Shown: in pieces, positions 17,074 through 27,618 of the stretch
Position numbering within the stretch: position 1 is the first letter of the stretch
Layout of the letters: every line of letters begins with the position of its first letter
DNA from: Leisingera sp. ANG1
Lineage (GTDB): Bacteria; Pseudomonadota; Alphaproteobacteria; Rhodobacterales; Rhodobacteraceae
Assembly: GCF_000203975.2 (NCBI RefSeq)
Contig: NZ_AFCF02000016.1
Location: 62,001-126,000 of the forward strand
Direction: 5' to 3'
DNA: 64,000 bases
Program-made: the position numbers and the translations under genes
The notes under the pieces: generated by a model
Told to the model about the DNA's origin: nothing
Seen by the model: the letters and a program-made list of their open reading frames with translations, nothing else
Database searches by the model: none

Positions 17074-18495
17074 ATGAAAACAGCAGCAATCATCGGCGGC
17101 GGGGTTATCGGCGGCGGCTGGGCCGCGCGGTTCCTTTTGAACGGCTGGAACGTGCGGGTGTTCGACCCGGACCCGGAAGCGGAGCGCAAGATCGGCGAAG
17201 TGCTGGCCAACGCCCGCCGCTCGCTGCCGTCGCTGTATGACAAGGCGCTGCCGGCCGAAGGTGAACTGACCTTCCACGCCGACATGGCGGAGGCGGTGGC
17301 AGATACCGCCTGGATCCAGGAGAGCGTGCCGGAGCGGCTGGACCTGAAGCACAAGATCCACGCTCAGCTGCAGGAGCACGCACCGGCATCTGCGGTGATC
17401 GGTTCCTCGACCTCCGGCTTCAAGCCCTCGGAACTGAATGCCGAAGGCGCCCGCGCCGTGGTGGCGCATCCGTTCAACCCGGTTTACCTGCTGCCGCTGG
17501 TCGAGCTGGTGGGCGATGCGGACACCTGCGCGCAGGCCGCAGACCTGCTGCGCGAGGTGGGGATGTACCCGCTGACCGTGCGCAAGGAGATCGACGCGCA
17601 TATCGCCGACCGTCTGCTGGAAGCGGTCTGGCGCGAAGGGCTGTGGCTGATCAAGGACGGCATCTGCACCACTGAGGAGCTGGACGAGTCGATCCGTATG
17701 GGCTTTGGCCTGCGGTGGGCGCAGATGGGTCTGTTCGAGACCTACCGGATTGCCGGCGGCGAGGCGGGTATGAAGCATTTCATGGCGCAGTTCGGCCCGG
17801 CGCTGGAATGGCCCTGGACCAAGCTGATGGATGTTCCGGAGTTCACCGAGGAGCTGGTCGACCTGATCGCGGGCCAGTCCGATGCGCAATCCGGCCATAT
17901 GCCGATCCGCGCGCTGGAACGTCTGCGCGACGACAACCTGGTCGGCATGATGCGGGCGCTGAAGAAATCCGGCAGCGGTGCCGGCGGTGTCATCAACACC
18001 CATGAGGCCACGCTGCCCGTGCCGGACGCGGTGGAGCTGCCGGTCACCGTCAGCCGCCCGGTGCCGCAGAGCTGGACCGACTACAACGGCCACATGAACG
18101 AGGCGCATTACACCGAGGCCTCGGCCCAGGCGACCGACCGGTTCATGGAGATGATCGGCGCGGATGCAGACTACATCGCCGCGGGCGGCAGCTACTTCAC
18201 CGTCGAGAACCATGTGCGCTTCCTGGATGAGCTGCACGAGGGCGATGTGCTGACCGTGACCACCCAGGTGCTGCAGGGCGAAGGCAAGAAAATGCAACTG
18301 TTCCACCGCCTGTTCGGCCCCGAGGGCAAGCTGGCGGCGACCGTGGAAACGCTGCTTTTGCACATGGACCTGAACGCGCGCGGCACCTCGCTGCCGTCGC
18401 CGGAGGTTGCGGACAAGCTGGCAGGTTTCGCTGCGGCGCACGCGGGTCTGCCGCTGCCCGAAGGTGCCGGGCGCCACGTCGGACAGCGCGGATAA
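17074..18495 (+). CDS. lcdH: L-carnitine dehydrogenase / betainyl-CoA thioesterase fusion
   Basis: A 473-residue bifunctional enzyme. Residues 1-320 are a 3-hydroxyacyl-CoA-dehydrogenase-like L-carnitine dehydrogenase: NAD-binding IIGGGVIGGGWAARF (GxGxxG at about 8-15), VQES-type IQESVPERLDLK, and the catalytic His at about 132 in VVAHPFNPVYLLPLVE. Residues from about 323 are a hot-dog thioesterase, beginning LPVTVSRPVPQSWTDYNGHM with Asp at 336 and followed by FLDELHEGDVLTVTTQVL. The dehydrogenase oxidises carnitine to 3-dehydrocarnitine and the thioesterase releases glycine betaine from betainyl-CoA. Pseudomonads use separate proteins. I recall a fused form being reported in rhizobia. It ends at a strong terminator. 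Confidence 0.95.
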   Translation: MKTAAIIGGGVIGGGWAARFLLNGWNVRVFDPDPEAERKIGEVLANARRSLPSLYDKALPAEGELTFHADMAEAVADTAWIQESVPERLDLKHKIHAQLQEHAPASAVIGSSTSGFKPSELNAEGARAVVAHPFNPVYLLPLVELVGDADTCAQAADLLREVGMYPLTVRKEIDAHIADRLLEAVWREGLWLIKDGICTTEELDESIRMGFGLRWAQMGLFETYRIAGGEAGMKHFMAQFGPALEWPWTKLMDVPEFTEELVDLIAGQSDAQSGHMPIRALERLRDDNLVGMMRALKKSGSGAGGVINTHEATLPVPDAVELPVTVSRPVPQSWTDYNGHMNEAHYTEASAQATDRFMEMIGADADYIAAGGSYFTVENHVRFLDELHEGDVLTVTTQVLQGEGKKMQLFHRLFGPEGKLAATVETLLLHMDLNARGTSLPSPEVADKLAGFAAAHAGLPLPEGAGRHVGQRG

Positions 18496-18500
18496 CTTGG

Positions 18501-18536
18501 AAACCCGGCGGCTCGCGCGCTGCCGGGTTTCTTTTT
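18501..18536 (+). terminator. Rho-independent terminator after the carnitine catabolic genes
   Basis: AAACCCGGC (18501-18509) pairs with GCCGGGTTT (18522-18530) and is followed at once by CTTTTT (18531-18536). It begins 6 bases after the dehydrogenase stop codon. It separates the catabolic genes from the BCCT gene; 18537-18714 holds no gene I can support and should contain the promoter of the transporter gene. Confidence 0.9.
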
Positions 18537-18725
18537 GCGGGCCGGGTCTCCTCCCCGATCCGGCCCGTTTTTTATTGATTGGCGGTCTGCTGCGGATGCG
18601 GCGGCCGGGGGAGGATCAAGCCGGAGCGCGGCGGGGAAAGCTTCATCCCGTCAGGGCGTTCTGATCAGCCCGCCGGGCAAGGAGGGTCCCGGCGCTGAGA
18701 CACCTGAAATCTACGGGAGGACCAA

Positions 18726-20417
18726 ATGTCTGAAGAAAACTCCAACAGCCACCTGGTGGCAAAATCCGGTTTCTTTACCGGCCTGCATCCGGGGATGAGC
18801 ATTGCAGCCAAGGGCATGATTGCCGCCTTTGTGATCTTTACGGTCATGAACGTCGAGTTCGCCGGAGGCCTTTACAAGTCGATCCGCAGCTGGATCGAAA
18901 ACGGGCTCAGCTTCTATTACATCACCCTGTTTTCCATCGGGCTTTTTGTCTGCTTCTGGCTGATGTTCTCGCGTTTCGGAAAGATCCGCCTGGGCGATGA
19001 CGACTCGCGTCCCGAATTCAGCAACTTCAGCTGGTTCTCGATGCTGTTCTCCGCAGGCATCGGCATCGGCATCCTGTTCTTTGGTGTTGCCGAGCCGATC
19101 TTCTACTTCGACACCTCTGCAGTCTGGGGCTATCCCAACAACCCGCATGCGGACCTTGCGGGCCATACGGAAATGGACATGCAGCGCGCGGTGGACGCGA
19201 TGCGCGTGACCTTCTTCCACTGGGGCTTCCACGGCTGGGCGTTTTACGTACTGGTTGGTCTGAGCCTGGCGTATTTCGGGTTCCGCAAGAAGCTGCCGCT
19301 GACCCTGCGGTCGGCGCTCTATCCGCTGATCGGCGAGCGCATTTACGGCCCCTGGGGGCACGCAGTGGACCTTCTGGCGGTGTTCGGCACGGTGTTTGGC
19401 GTCGCGACCTCGCTCGGTCTGGGCGTCAGCCAGATGGCGGCGGGTCTGAACCATCTGTTCGGTGTTGATCCCGGCACCGGCACCAAGCTGGTTCTGATCG
19501 CGGTTGTGTCGGTCATCGCAACTATTTCCGCGGTGTCCGGCGTTGGCAAGGGCATCCGCATCCTGTCGGAATGGAACATCTGGCTGTCGATCGTGCTGCT
19601 GGCAGCCTTTGTGATCTTTGGGCCGTTCCAGTGGCTGATGGGCCTGTTTGTGACCACTCTTGGTGACTATGTTGCAAGCTTCGTTCCGATGGGGTTCTGG
19701 ACGGCAACCGAAGGCCCGGATGTGGCCTGGCAGGGTGGCTGGACGATCTTTTACTGGGGCTGGTGGATTTCCTGGTCGCCGTTTGTCGGCGTGTTCATTG
19801 CCCGCATTTCGCGCGGCCGGACGATCCGCGAATTCATGGTCGGGGTGATGTTTGTTCCCACCACCATCGCGTTCTTCTGGCTGTGCATGTTCGGCGGCAA
19901 TGCGATCTGGCAGGAAATGCACATGGGCTCCGGCATTGCTTCGGCTGACGGGGCGGGCATCATCCAGACCGTGCGTGACTGGAACCTGCCGAGCGCGCTG
20001 TTCGGGACCATCGACAACATCGGCGCCACCAGCTGGATGGGCGACATGAGCTGGGTCAGCTGGCCGATGTCGCTGCTGGCGACGTTCCTGTTGTTCTCGT
20101 GGTTCATCACCTCGTCGGACTCCGGCACGCTGGTGATCACCACCATGCTTTCGATGGGGGACGACAACCCGCCGAAGAAGTTCCGCATCATCTGGGGCCT
20201 GGGCGAAGGCGTGGTTGCGGCGGCGCTGCTGCTGGCCGGGGGGCTTGGCGCGCTTCAGACCGCGTCGATTGCGGCGGCCTTCCCGATTTCCTTTGTGCTG
20301 ATCGCAATGATCTGGGGTTTGCTTAAGTCGCTGCACGACGATCCTTCGGCGTCGCCGATCTCGGTTGAGACGGTGGCAGCGGACGGAACCCGTATGAAGC
20401 AGGACCTGCACGCCTGA
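18726..20417 (+). CDS. BCCT-family betaine/carnitine transporter
   Basis: A 563-residue, 12-helix inner-membrane transporter of the betaine/carnitine/choline family. Family marks are WFSMLFSAGIGIGILFFGVAEP, HWGFHGWAFYVLVGLSLAYF, the Trp-rich WTIFYWGWWISWSPFVG with IARISRGRTIREF, FWLCMFGGNA and a C-terminal FLLFSWFITSSDSGTLVITT. A GGGAGG ribosome site precedes the ATG. Location directly behind carnitine catabolic genes suggests uptake of L-carnitine, or possibly gamma-butyrobetaine or betaine, coupled to ion or exchange. Sequence alone does not separate these. It has its own terminator, so it is probably a separate transcript. Confidence 0.92.
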   Translation: MSEENSNSHLVAKSGFFTGLHPGMSIAAKGMIAAFVIFTVMNVEFAGGLYKSIRSWIENGLSFYYITLFSIGLFVCFWLMFSRFGKIRLGDDDSRPEFSNFSWFSMLFSAGIGIGILFFGVAEPIFYFDTSAVWGYPNNPHADLAGHTEMDMQRAVDAMRVTFFHWGFHGWAFYVLVGLSLAYFGFRKKLPLTLRSALYPLIGERIYGPWGHAVDLLAVFGTVFGVATSLGLGVSQMAAGLNHLFGVDPGTGTKLVLIAVVSVIATISAVSGVGKGIRILSEWNIWLSIVLLAAFVIFGPFQWLMGLFVTTLGDYVASFVPMGFWTATEGPDVAWQGGWTIFYWGWWISWSPFVGVFIARISRGRTIREFMVGVMFVPTTIAFFWLCMFGGNAIWQEMHMGSGIASADGAGIIQTVRDWNLPSALFGTIDNIGATSWMGDMSWVSWPMSLLATFLLFSWFITSSDSGTLVITTMLSMGDDNPPKKFRIIWGLGEGVVAAALLLAGGLGALQTASIAAAFPISFVLIAMIWGLLKSLHDDPSASPISVETVAADGTRMKQDLHA

Positions 20418-20443
20418 GGCACGTAAGGTTTCCGCAAAAGGAA

Positions 20444-20478
20444 AGCGCCGGGCTGGAGAGGCCCGGCGCTGTTTTTTT
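20444..20478 (+). terminator. Rho-independent terminator after BCCT gene
   Basis: AGCGCCGGGC (20444-20453) pairs perfectly with GCCCGGCGCT (20461-20470) around a 7-base loop, followed by GTTTTTTT (20471-20478). The minus-strand RidA gene ends at 20493, and the A-rich bases before the stem (20436-20444) could let it serve both directions. Confidence 0.93.
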
Positions 20479-20492
20479 CGTGCTGGTGCGGG

Positions 20493-20837
20493 TCAGTCGC
20501 AGGCGGCGGTGACGATGATTTCCACCTTCAGGATTTCGCGCGCCAGCTTGGCCTCGCCGCAGGCGCGGGCCGGGGCGTGGCCTTCGGGGACCCAGGCGTT
20601 CCAGACCTCGTTCAGCTCTGCGAAATAGGACATGTCGGAGAGCCAGATCACGGTCTGCAGCAGGCGGGTCTTGTCGCTGCCTGCCTCGGCCAGCAGGGCG
20701 TCGACCTTGGCGAGGATCTCGCGGGTCTGCTCGGCGGCGGTTTCGGCCTCGGACACCTGGCCGCTGAGGTACACAACGCCGTTGTGCTTGACGATTTTGC
20801 TGGAGCGGGCGGTAGTGCCGATGCGGGTGATGGTCAT
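20493..20837 (-). CDS. RidA family protein (reactive enamine/imine deaminase type)
   Basis: A 114-residue YjgF/YER057c/UK114 protein. It shows the family strands VVYLSGQVSE, EQTREILAKVDALLAEAGSD, VIWLSDMSYFAELNEVW, and the active-site Arg segment GHAPARACGEAKLAREILKV ending in a near C-terminal EI. RidA enzymes hydrolyse 2-aminoacrylate and related enamines produced by PLP enzymes; other members serve in pathway-specific roles. A good ribosome site (AAGGAAAGG) precedes the ATG. It lies 95 bases after the TPP-enzyme gene on the same strand and may be co-transcribed with it. Confidence 0.9.
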   Translation of the reverse strand: MTITRIGTTARSSKIVKHNGVVYLSGQVSEAETAAEQTREILAKVDALLAEAGSDKTRLLQTVIWLSDMSYFAELNEVWNAWVPEGHAPARACGEAKLAREILKVEIIVTAACD

Positions 20838-20860
20838 GGGATTTGCCTTTCCTTGGGTAA

Positions 20861-20949
20861 GCTGCCGCGGTCATAGCGGCCGCGGCAGCCGGGGGAAAGG
20901 GCGGGCAGATCAGGCCACCTGGATCAGGCCCGTCAGATCAGGCAGGTCT
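20861..20949 (-). repeat. hairpin and 14-base tandem repeats between TPP enzyme and RidA genes
   Basis: GCTGCCGCGG (20861-20870) pairs with CCGCGGCAGC (20880-20889). Beside it the octamer GATCAGGC occurs three times at exactly 14-base steps (20908, 20922, 20936), running into the last codons of the TPP-enzyme gene (its stop is at 20933-20935). This looks like a small tandem duplication of the 3' end of the coding region. The hairpin has no T-run in either direction. Confidence 0.5.
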
Positions 20950-22594
20950 TGGCGGCCAGCTCATCAATCAGCACCCGCTGGTTTTCGCTGTAATCGACCG
21001 GCACGTCGATCAGATGCACGCCGCCCGCGGCAAAGGCGGCCGCGAACGTTGGCGCCAGGTCTTCGGTCCGTTCAATCCGGTGGCCGGTGGCGCCATAGCT
21101 GGCGGCGTATTGCACGAAATCGGGGTTGTTGAATTCCAGCCCCCAGTCGGCAAAGCCGACATGCGCCTGTTTCCAGCGGATCATGCCGTAGGAACTGTCG
21201 TTCAGCACCGTGACCACGAGGTTGAGGCCAAGCCGCACCGCAGTTTCCAGTTCCTGGCTGTTCATCATAAAGCCGCCGTCGCCGCAGATCGCCATCACCC
21301 GGCGGTCCGGGTTCAGAAGTGCGGCCATCATGGCCGAAGGAAGCCCTGCGCCCATGGTTGCCAGCGCGTTGTCCAACAGCACGGTGTTGGGGTGAAAGGC
21401 TTTGTAATTGCGGGCATACCAGAGCTTGTAGATGCCATTGTCGAGCGCGATGATATCGCAGTCCGCCATCACCTTACGGGTGTCGGCGACCAGCCGCTGC
21501 GGGATCACCGGGAAGCGCGGATCATCGGCGAGTTCAGTGATATGGCTGTCGGTCTCCGCCTTCATGCGCTGGAAGAAGCTGCGGTCGAAATCGAGCGGTC
21601 CGCCGAGGATGTCTCCCAACCGGGTGATGGATCCTTCCAGATCGCCCACCACCTCGGCTTGCGGGAAATAGACCTGATCGACCTGCGCCGCCTTGTAGTT
21701 CACATGGATCACTTTGGTGCCGCCCTCGGTCATGAAGAAGGGCGGTTTTTCGACCACGTCATGGCCCACGTTGATGATCAGATCGGCGCGTTCGATGGCG
21801 CAGTGGAGGTAGTCGCCGTCTGACAGCGCAGCGGTGCCGAGGAAAAGGTCCGAGCTTTCGTCGACCACCCCCTTGCCCATCTGGGTGTTGAAGAAGGGGA
21901 TTTGCACCCGTTCGATGAAATCACAGAGTGCCGAGCGTGCCTTGCGGCGGTTGGCGCCGGCGCCGATCAGCACCAGTGGCATTTTGGCGGCGCGGATCAT
22001 GTCAGCCGCTTCGGTCAGAACGGCCTCGTCCGGCACGGCGTAATGGCGGACGTGGGGCGGGATGACAGAGGCGTCTGTGTCCTCCGCCGCGATATCCTCG
22101 GGCAGTTCCAGCAGCACCGCGCCGGGGCGTTCTTCTTCGGCCACGCGGAAGGCCTCGCGGATCAGCGCGGGGATGGTGTTGCCGTGCACGATCTGACGCG
22201 ACATCTTGCAGACCGGATCAAACAGGTTCACCACGTCGATGATCTGGAACCGGCCCTGCTTGGATTTCTTGATCGGTTTCTGCCCGGTGATCATGATCAG
22301 CGGCATCGCCCCCAGATGGGCATAGGCCGCCGGCGTGGCGAGGTTGGTGGCGCCGGGGCCAAGCGTTGCCATGCAGACGCCCGGTTTGCCGGTGAGGCGG
22401 CCATAAGTTGCCGCCATGAATCCGGCGCCCTGCTCATGCCGGGTCAGCACCAGCTTGATGTTTGAGGTGCGCAGGGAGTCCAGCAGATCAAGGTTTTCCT
22501 CACCCGGGACGCCAAAGACGTATTCGACGCCTTCGGCCTCCAGCGCGGCCACAAGAAGGTCGGAAGCTTTGGCGGGGCGGTCAGAATCTGGCAT
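20933..22594 (-). CDS. acetolactate-synthase-like TPP-dependent enzyme
   Basis: A 553-residue thiamine-diphosphate enzyme with the three-domain layout of acetolactate synthase large subunits. The N-terminal Pyr domain has VFGVPGEENLDLLDSL and the catalytic Glu at about 54 in LTRHEQGAGFMA. The central domain has PLVLIGAGANR. The C-terminal PP domain has the Mg/TPP motif starting GDGGFMMNSQELETA and followed by LNDSSYGMI. No ilvN-type regulatory subunit is next to it, so it is unlikely to be the biosynthetic IlvB. The reaction (acetolactate formation, decarboxylation or another 2-keto acid ligation) is open. It lies 32 bases after the FMN glutamate-synthase-like gene. Confidence 0.9.
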   Translation of the reverse strand: MPDSDRPAKASDLLVAALEAEGVEYVFGVPGEENLDLLDSLRTSNIKLVLTRHEQGAGFMAATYGRLTGKPGVCMATLGPGATNLATPAAYAHLGAMPLIMITGQKPIKKSKQGRFQIIDVVNLFDPVCKMSRQIVHGNTIPALIREAFRVAEEERPGAVLLELPEDIAAEDTDASVIPPHVRHYAVPDEAVLTEAADMIRAAKMPLVLIGAGANRRKARSALCDFIERVQIPFFNTQMGKGVVDESSDLFLGTAALSDGDYLHCAIERADLIINVGHDVVEKPPFFMTEGGTKVIHVNYKAAQVDQVYFPQAEVVGDLEGSITRLGDILGGPLDFDRSFFQRMKAETDSHITELADDPRFPVIPQRLVADTRKVMADCDIIALDNGIYKLWYARNYKAFHPNTVLLDNALATMGAGLPSAMMAALLNPDRRVMAICGDGGFMMNSQELETAVRLGLNLVVTVLNDSSYGMIRWKQAHVGFADWGLEFNNPDFVQYAASYGATGHRIERTEDLAPTFAAAFAAGGVHLIDVPVDYSENQRVLIDELAAKTCLI

Positions 22595-22626
22595 GGAGTC
22601 TCCTTTAATTTTTCTGGCGGGGCGGG

Positions 22627-24135
22627 TTACTGCGCGGCGTGCTGCTGGGCCTGTTCCGGGTAAAGCTCCGCCATCGAGACCGAGCGGCCGCTGTCATGCA
22701 CGATCCGCGCGTGGTAGCGGCGCAAGAGCCGCGGTTCAGTAACGCCGCAGCTGTGGGCGAGGATGGTCACCTCCTTGAGCATGTTCTTGGCATAAGAGGC
22801 GACCCGTTCCGCCTTGTCGGCGGGGTCGAGGCCGAACTGCAGCTTGGGATTATGGGTGGTGATGCCGGTGGGGCAGGTGTTTTTGTTGCACTGCAGCGCC
22901 TGGATGCAGCCGAGCGCAAACATGAAGCCGCGCGCCGAATTGACGAAATCGGCGCCGGCGCAGAAGGCCCAGGCGACCTCTGACGGGTTGATCAGCTTGC
23001 CGCTGGCGCAGACCTTGATGCGCTGTCGCAGGCCGTAGCGGGTCAGCACATCCACCGCCTTGGGCAGGCTTTCGCGCAGGGGCATGCCCATGTTGTCGAT
23101 CAGGCTCATCGGGGCGGCGCCGGTGCCGCCGTCGGCGCTGTCGATGGTGATGAAATCGGGGGCGCTGGCCTCGCCGCGGGAGAGGATCTCCTGGCAGAGG
23201 CCGTCGAGGAAGCCGTGGGCGCCGAGCACCGCCTTGAACCCCACGGGCTTGCCCGTGACCTCGCGCACATAGGCGATCATGTCGAGGAGTTCGCCCACGT
23301 TGGAGGCTTCGGGGTGGCGGTTGGGGCTGATCGCGTCCTCGCCCGGCGTCAGCCCGCGGATGGCCGCGATTTCCTCAGTCACCTTGGCGCCGGGCAGGAT
23401 GCCGCCCTTGCCGGGCTTGGCGCCCTGGCTGAGCTTCAATTCGAACATGCGGACGGTTTCATGGGCGGCGACGGCGCGGAGTTTCTCCTCGTCAAAGCCG
23501 CCTTCGGGCTTGCGGACGCCGAACTTGCCGGTGCCGATTTGGAAGACGATGTCGCAGCCGCCCTCCAGATGGTAGGGCGACAGCCCGCCCTCGCCGGTGT
23601 TGAGCCAGATGCCGGCCTTCTTGGCGCCGCGCGACAGGGCGCGGACGGCCGGAACCGAGATGGCGCCGTAGCTCATGCCGGAGATGTTGAAGATCGACGA
23701 GGTGGTATAGGGCGTGCGCGCGTGGGGGCCGATGGTGACTTCGGCAGGCGGGGTTGTGCCGTGTTCCAGGTCCGGAAACGGCGCGTTGGCGAAATAGACG
23801 GTTCCCGCCGGGCGCAGGTCGCGGGTGGAGCCGAAGGCGACGGTGGAATCCACATTCTTGGCGGCGCGGTAGACCCAGGAGCGTTCAGCGCGGTTGAACG
23901 GCATCTCCTCGCGGTCGAGGGCAAAGAAATACTGCCGGAAGAATTCGCCCAGATGCTCGAACAAATAGCGGAAGCGGGCGATTACCGGGTAATTGCGGCG
24001 CAGGGTGCTGGCGGTCTGGGTCTTGTCGTGGATGTAGATTGCAATCACCCACAACAGGCCTGCACCCAGGGCGAAGATGAAGGCATAAGACAGGATTTCG
24101 AGCAGCGCCAGGACGGTGCTGGATATCTGGGACAT
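22627..24135 (-). CDS. FMN-binding glutamate-synthase-family protein, membrane-anchored
   Basis: A 502-residue homologue of the GltB synthase domain without glutaminase or GltD parts. The N-terminus (LALLEILSYAFIFALGAGLLWVIAIYIH) is one membrane segment, so the protein is probably anchored. The FMN barrel is clear: FNISGMSYGAIS, WLNTGEGGLSPYHLEGGCD, SQGAKPGKGGILPG, TIDSADGGTGAAP and the cysteine motif CNKNTCPTG (about 416-421), which may hold part of an iron-sulfur cluster. The start at 24135 is set by AAGGAAACC just before the ATG; an upstream in-frame ATG at 24198 would place the leader hairpin inside the coding region. The true amination reaction is unknown. Confidence 0.88.
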   Translation of the reverse strand: MSQISSTVLALLEILSYAFIFALGAGLLWVIAIYIHDKTQTASTLRRNYPVIARFRYLFEHLGEFFRQYFFALDREEMPFNRAERSWVYRAAKNVDSTVAFGSTRDLRPAGTVYFANAPFPDLEHGTTPPAEVTIGPHARTPYTTSSIFNISGMSYGAISVPAVRALSRGAKKAGIWLNTGEGGLSPYHLEGGCDIVFQIGTGKFGVRKPEGGFDEEKLRAVAAHETVRMFELKLSQGAKPGKGGILPGAKVTEEIAAIRGLTPGEDAISPNRHPEASNVGELLDMIAYVREVTGKPVGFKAVLGAHGFLDGLCQEILSRGEASAPDFITIDSADGGTGAAPMSLIDNMGMPLRESLPKAVDVLTRYGLRQRIKVCASGKLINPSEVAWAFCAGADFVNSARGFMFALGCIQALQCNKNTCPTGITTHNPKLQFGLDPADKAERVASYAKNMLKEVTILAHSCGVTEPRLLRRYHARIVHDSGRSVSMAELYPEQAQQHAAQ

Positions 24136-24156
24136 GGTTTCCTTCGCTCCTTTGAG

Positions 24157-24178
24157 GCCGGGCTTGGGCCCGGCTTTT
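24157..24178 (-). promoter_or_regulatory. leader hairpin before the FMN glutamate-synthase-like gene
   Basis: GCCGGGC (24157-24163) and GCCCGGC (24168-24174) form a 7-base stem with a 4-base loop in the untranslated leader, 22 bases before the ATG and just ahead of the purine-rich ribosome site. On the plus strand it is followed by TTTT (24175-24178), but no plus-strand gene precedes it. The remaining divergent region up to 24401 shows no gene. Confidence 0.4.
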
Positions 24179-24401
24179 GCTATTCCAGACTGCGCCATCG
24201 CGGCTGAAATTGCAGCCGCGGGGCGGTCACATCCTCGGGAGCCGCAGCAGCAGTGTTCAGGATGCTGTCCCGGGACGCAACGTGCCGCCGCCCGGAAAGG
24301 TTCCGCCTGGCATTGATCTTGTTTCCGGAGTGTGCGGCAGGCGCGCAGAAGTTGTCCAGCCTTGAGAGCGGCTGGCGCCTGAGGTCCACTAATGTCTTGC
24401 C

Positions 24402-26155
24402 ATGGCGCGTTTTTGCGGCCTATCGACGGGAATGCGCCTGATCCCGTTCCTGATATCCCTCGTGGTGACGATTGCCGTCGCGGTCGGCGTGTTCAGGGTT
24501 TCGAGCGTTTACTTCCAGTCGGAAGAGGTTTCGCAGGCCGAAGGGCCGCTGTCGCTTTATCAAAGCTCCGTTGTCGCTGAGCTGGAGCGGTTTTCCCATC
24601 TGACGCATGTGCTGGCGCGGGATGCCTCTGTCATAGGTGCCGCCGGCGGTGATGACACCGGCACGCTGAACCTGCGGCTGGAAGACTTCGCCGCCAAGGC
24701 GGGGCTGGATGCGATTTACCTGATGGACACGAACGGAGTTGCCATCGCGGCCTCCAATTTCCGCCAGCCCGGCAGTTTTGTCGGCCAGAACTACGCCTTC
24801 CGGCCCTACTTTCAGCAGGCGCTGCAAGGCGGGCAGGGGCGGTTTTATGCCATTGGCACCACAACCGGCCTGCCGGGGTATTTCATCGCCGATGCAGTGC
24901 GGGGTCCGGATGGAACGCTTGCGGGCGTGATTGCGATCAAGATCGGCTTTCAGCCGCTGGAGCAGAGCTGGAGCGGATCTGGCGAGCAGGTATTGATGGC
25001 CAATGAAGACGGGGTTGTGCTGCTGGCCTCTGACCCCGCCTGGCGGTACCGGGTGCTGGCGCCGCTGACGGCAGGGCAGCGGCAGCGTATCAAGGCGGCG
25101 CGGCAGTTTCCGGGCCAGGCGCTGGAACCGCTGGAGTGGCAGGCGGGCGAGGGGCCGCGCGCGGTGATTTCCGGGCGGGAGCAGATCCACCTGACGGCAC
25201 CGATCCCGCCGCACGGCTGGACCCTGCATTACTTTGCCAGCGGCGACCGGGCGGTGGCGCGCAGCTGGCTGGTCACCTCGCTGGTTGGATTTGCCGCGGG
25301 CCTTGCACTGATCCTGTTCCAGGTGCAGCGGGCGCGCCGGATCAGCGCCGCGCTGGCGCGGTCCGAACAGGAAGAGGCGCAGCTGCGCCGGGCCAACGAA
25401 CTGCTGGCGGGCGAGATCGAGGACCGCCGCACCGCGGAACGGCGGCTGAAGCGCACCCAGGATGAACTGGAGCGCGCCAGCCGCCTGGCAGCTCTGGGCA
25501 GGCTGGCCGCATCGGTGACGCATGAGCTGGGCCAGCCGATTGCCGCCATGCGGAACCATCTGGTTGCCGCGGAGATCGCTCCGGGCAATTCCGCGGCGCT
25601 GCCAGCCAGGATCGGAGCGCTGGTAGACCGGATGGAGGGGATCACCCGGCAGCTAAAGTTCTTTGCGACTCCGGATGCCGAGAGCCAAACCGCGGTTGAC
25701 CTGAACGCTGCGATGCGTGCCTCTGCCGCCCTGGTTGCCCCCAATCTTGAGGAGGCGGGGGCAGAGCTGCGGCTGGATCTCTGTCCCGGCCCGGTCAGCG
25801 TGCAGGGCAGCCGCCTGCGGATCGAGCAGGTGATGACCAACCTGCTGCGCAATGCCATTGATGCCAGCGATGAAAGTGCGGCGCCGCTGATCGTGGCCCG
25901 CACCGGCGCCGAGGGGGGCGAGGCCTGGTTTGACATCAAGGACAATGGCCATGGCCTGGGCGAAGCCACGCTGGCCGACCTGCAGGAACCCTTTGTCACC
26001 ACCCGCGAAAGCGGCCGGGGCATGGGCTTGGGCTTGGCGATTTCTGCCGGTATCGTGCAGGATCACGGCGGCACGATGACGGCCCGCAACAGGGACGCGG
26101 GCGGTGCGGTGTTCCGGGTCGCGTTTCCGGTCCGGCCAGCAGAGGAAGAACAGCC

Positions 26156-26159
<4 letters not shown>
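24402..26159 (+). CDS. DctB-like sensor histidine kinase
   Basis: A 585-residue inner-membrane kinase. A first membrane segment (LIPFLISLVVTIAVAVGVF) is followed by a periplasmic Cache-type sensor of about 240 residues, with LDAIYLMDTNGVAIAASNF, FVGQNYAFRPYFQQAL and GLPGYFIADAV as in DctB. A second segment (WLVTSLVGFAAGLALILF) and a coiled-coil linker come next. The kinase core has SVTHELGQPIAAM (phospho-His), N-box NLLRNAIDAS, DNGHGLG and GMGLGLAIS. It overlaps the response regulator gene by four bases. It presumably senses a C4-dicarboxylate-like acid and controls the TRAP genes downstream. The start could also be the ATG at 24432; neither has a good ribosome site. Confidence 0.9.
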
Positions 26160-27493
<1,334 letters not shown>

Positions 27494-27618
27494 CCCGTGC
27501 ACCTTGCGGAAATCCGCAGGGCGGCCCGCAAATGCCGCGCGGTTTCCTTCATAGGCAGGTGGCCCGCCGTCCCGGATACTCCCCCAATCATATCCGCATG
27601 TTTCTGGGAGGAGCACTG

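Noticed and set aside
18711-20411. Open frame of about 566 codons on the minus strand opposite the BCCT gene
   Set aside because: His/Arg/Gln-rich antisense translation without domains; the BCCT frame is certain.
20908-20949. Three octamers as a minimal CRISPR-like array
   Set aside because: Units of 14 bases with 6-base spacers and no cas genes do not fit any CRISPR type.
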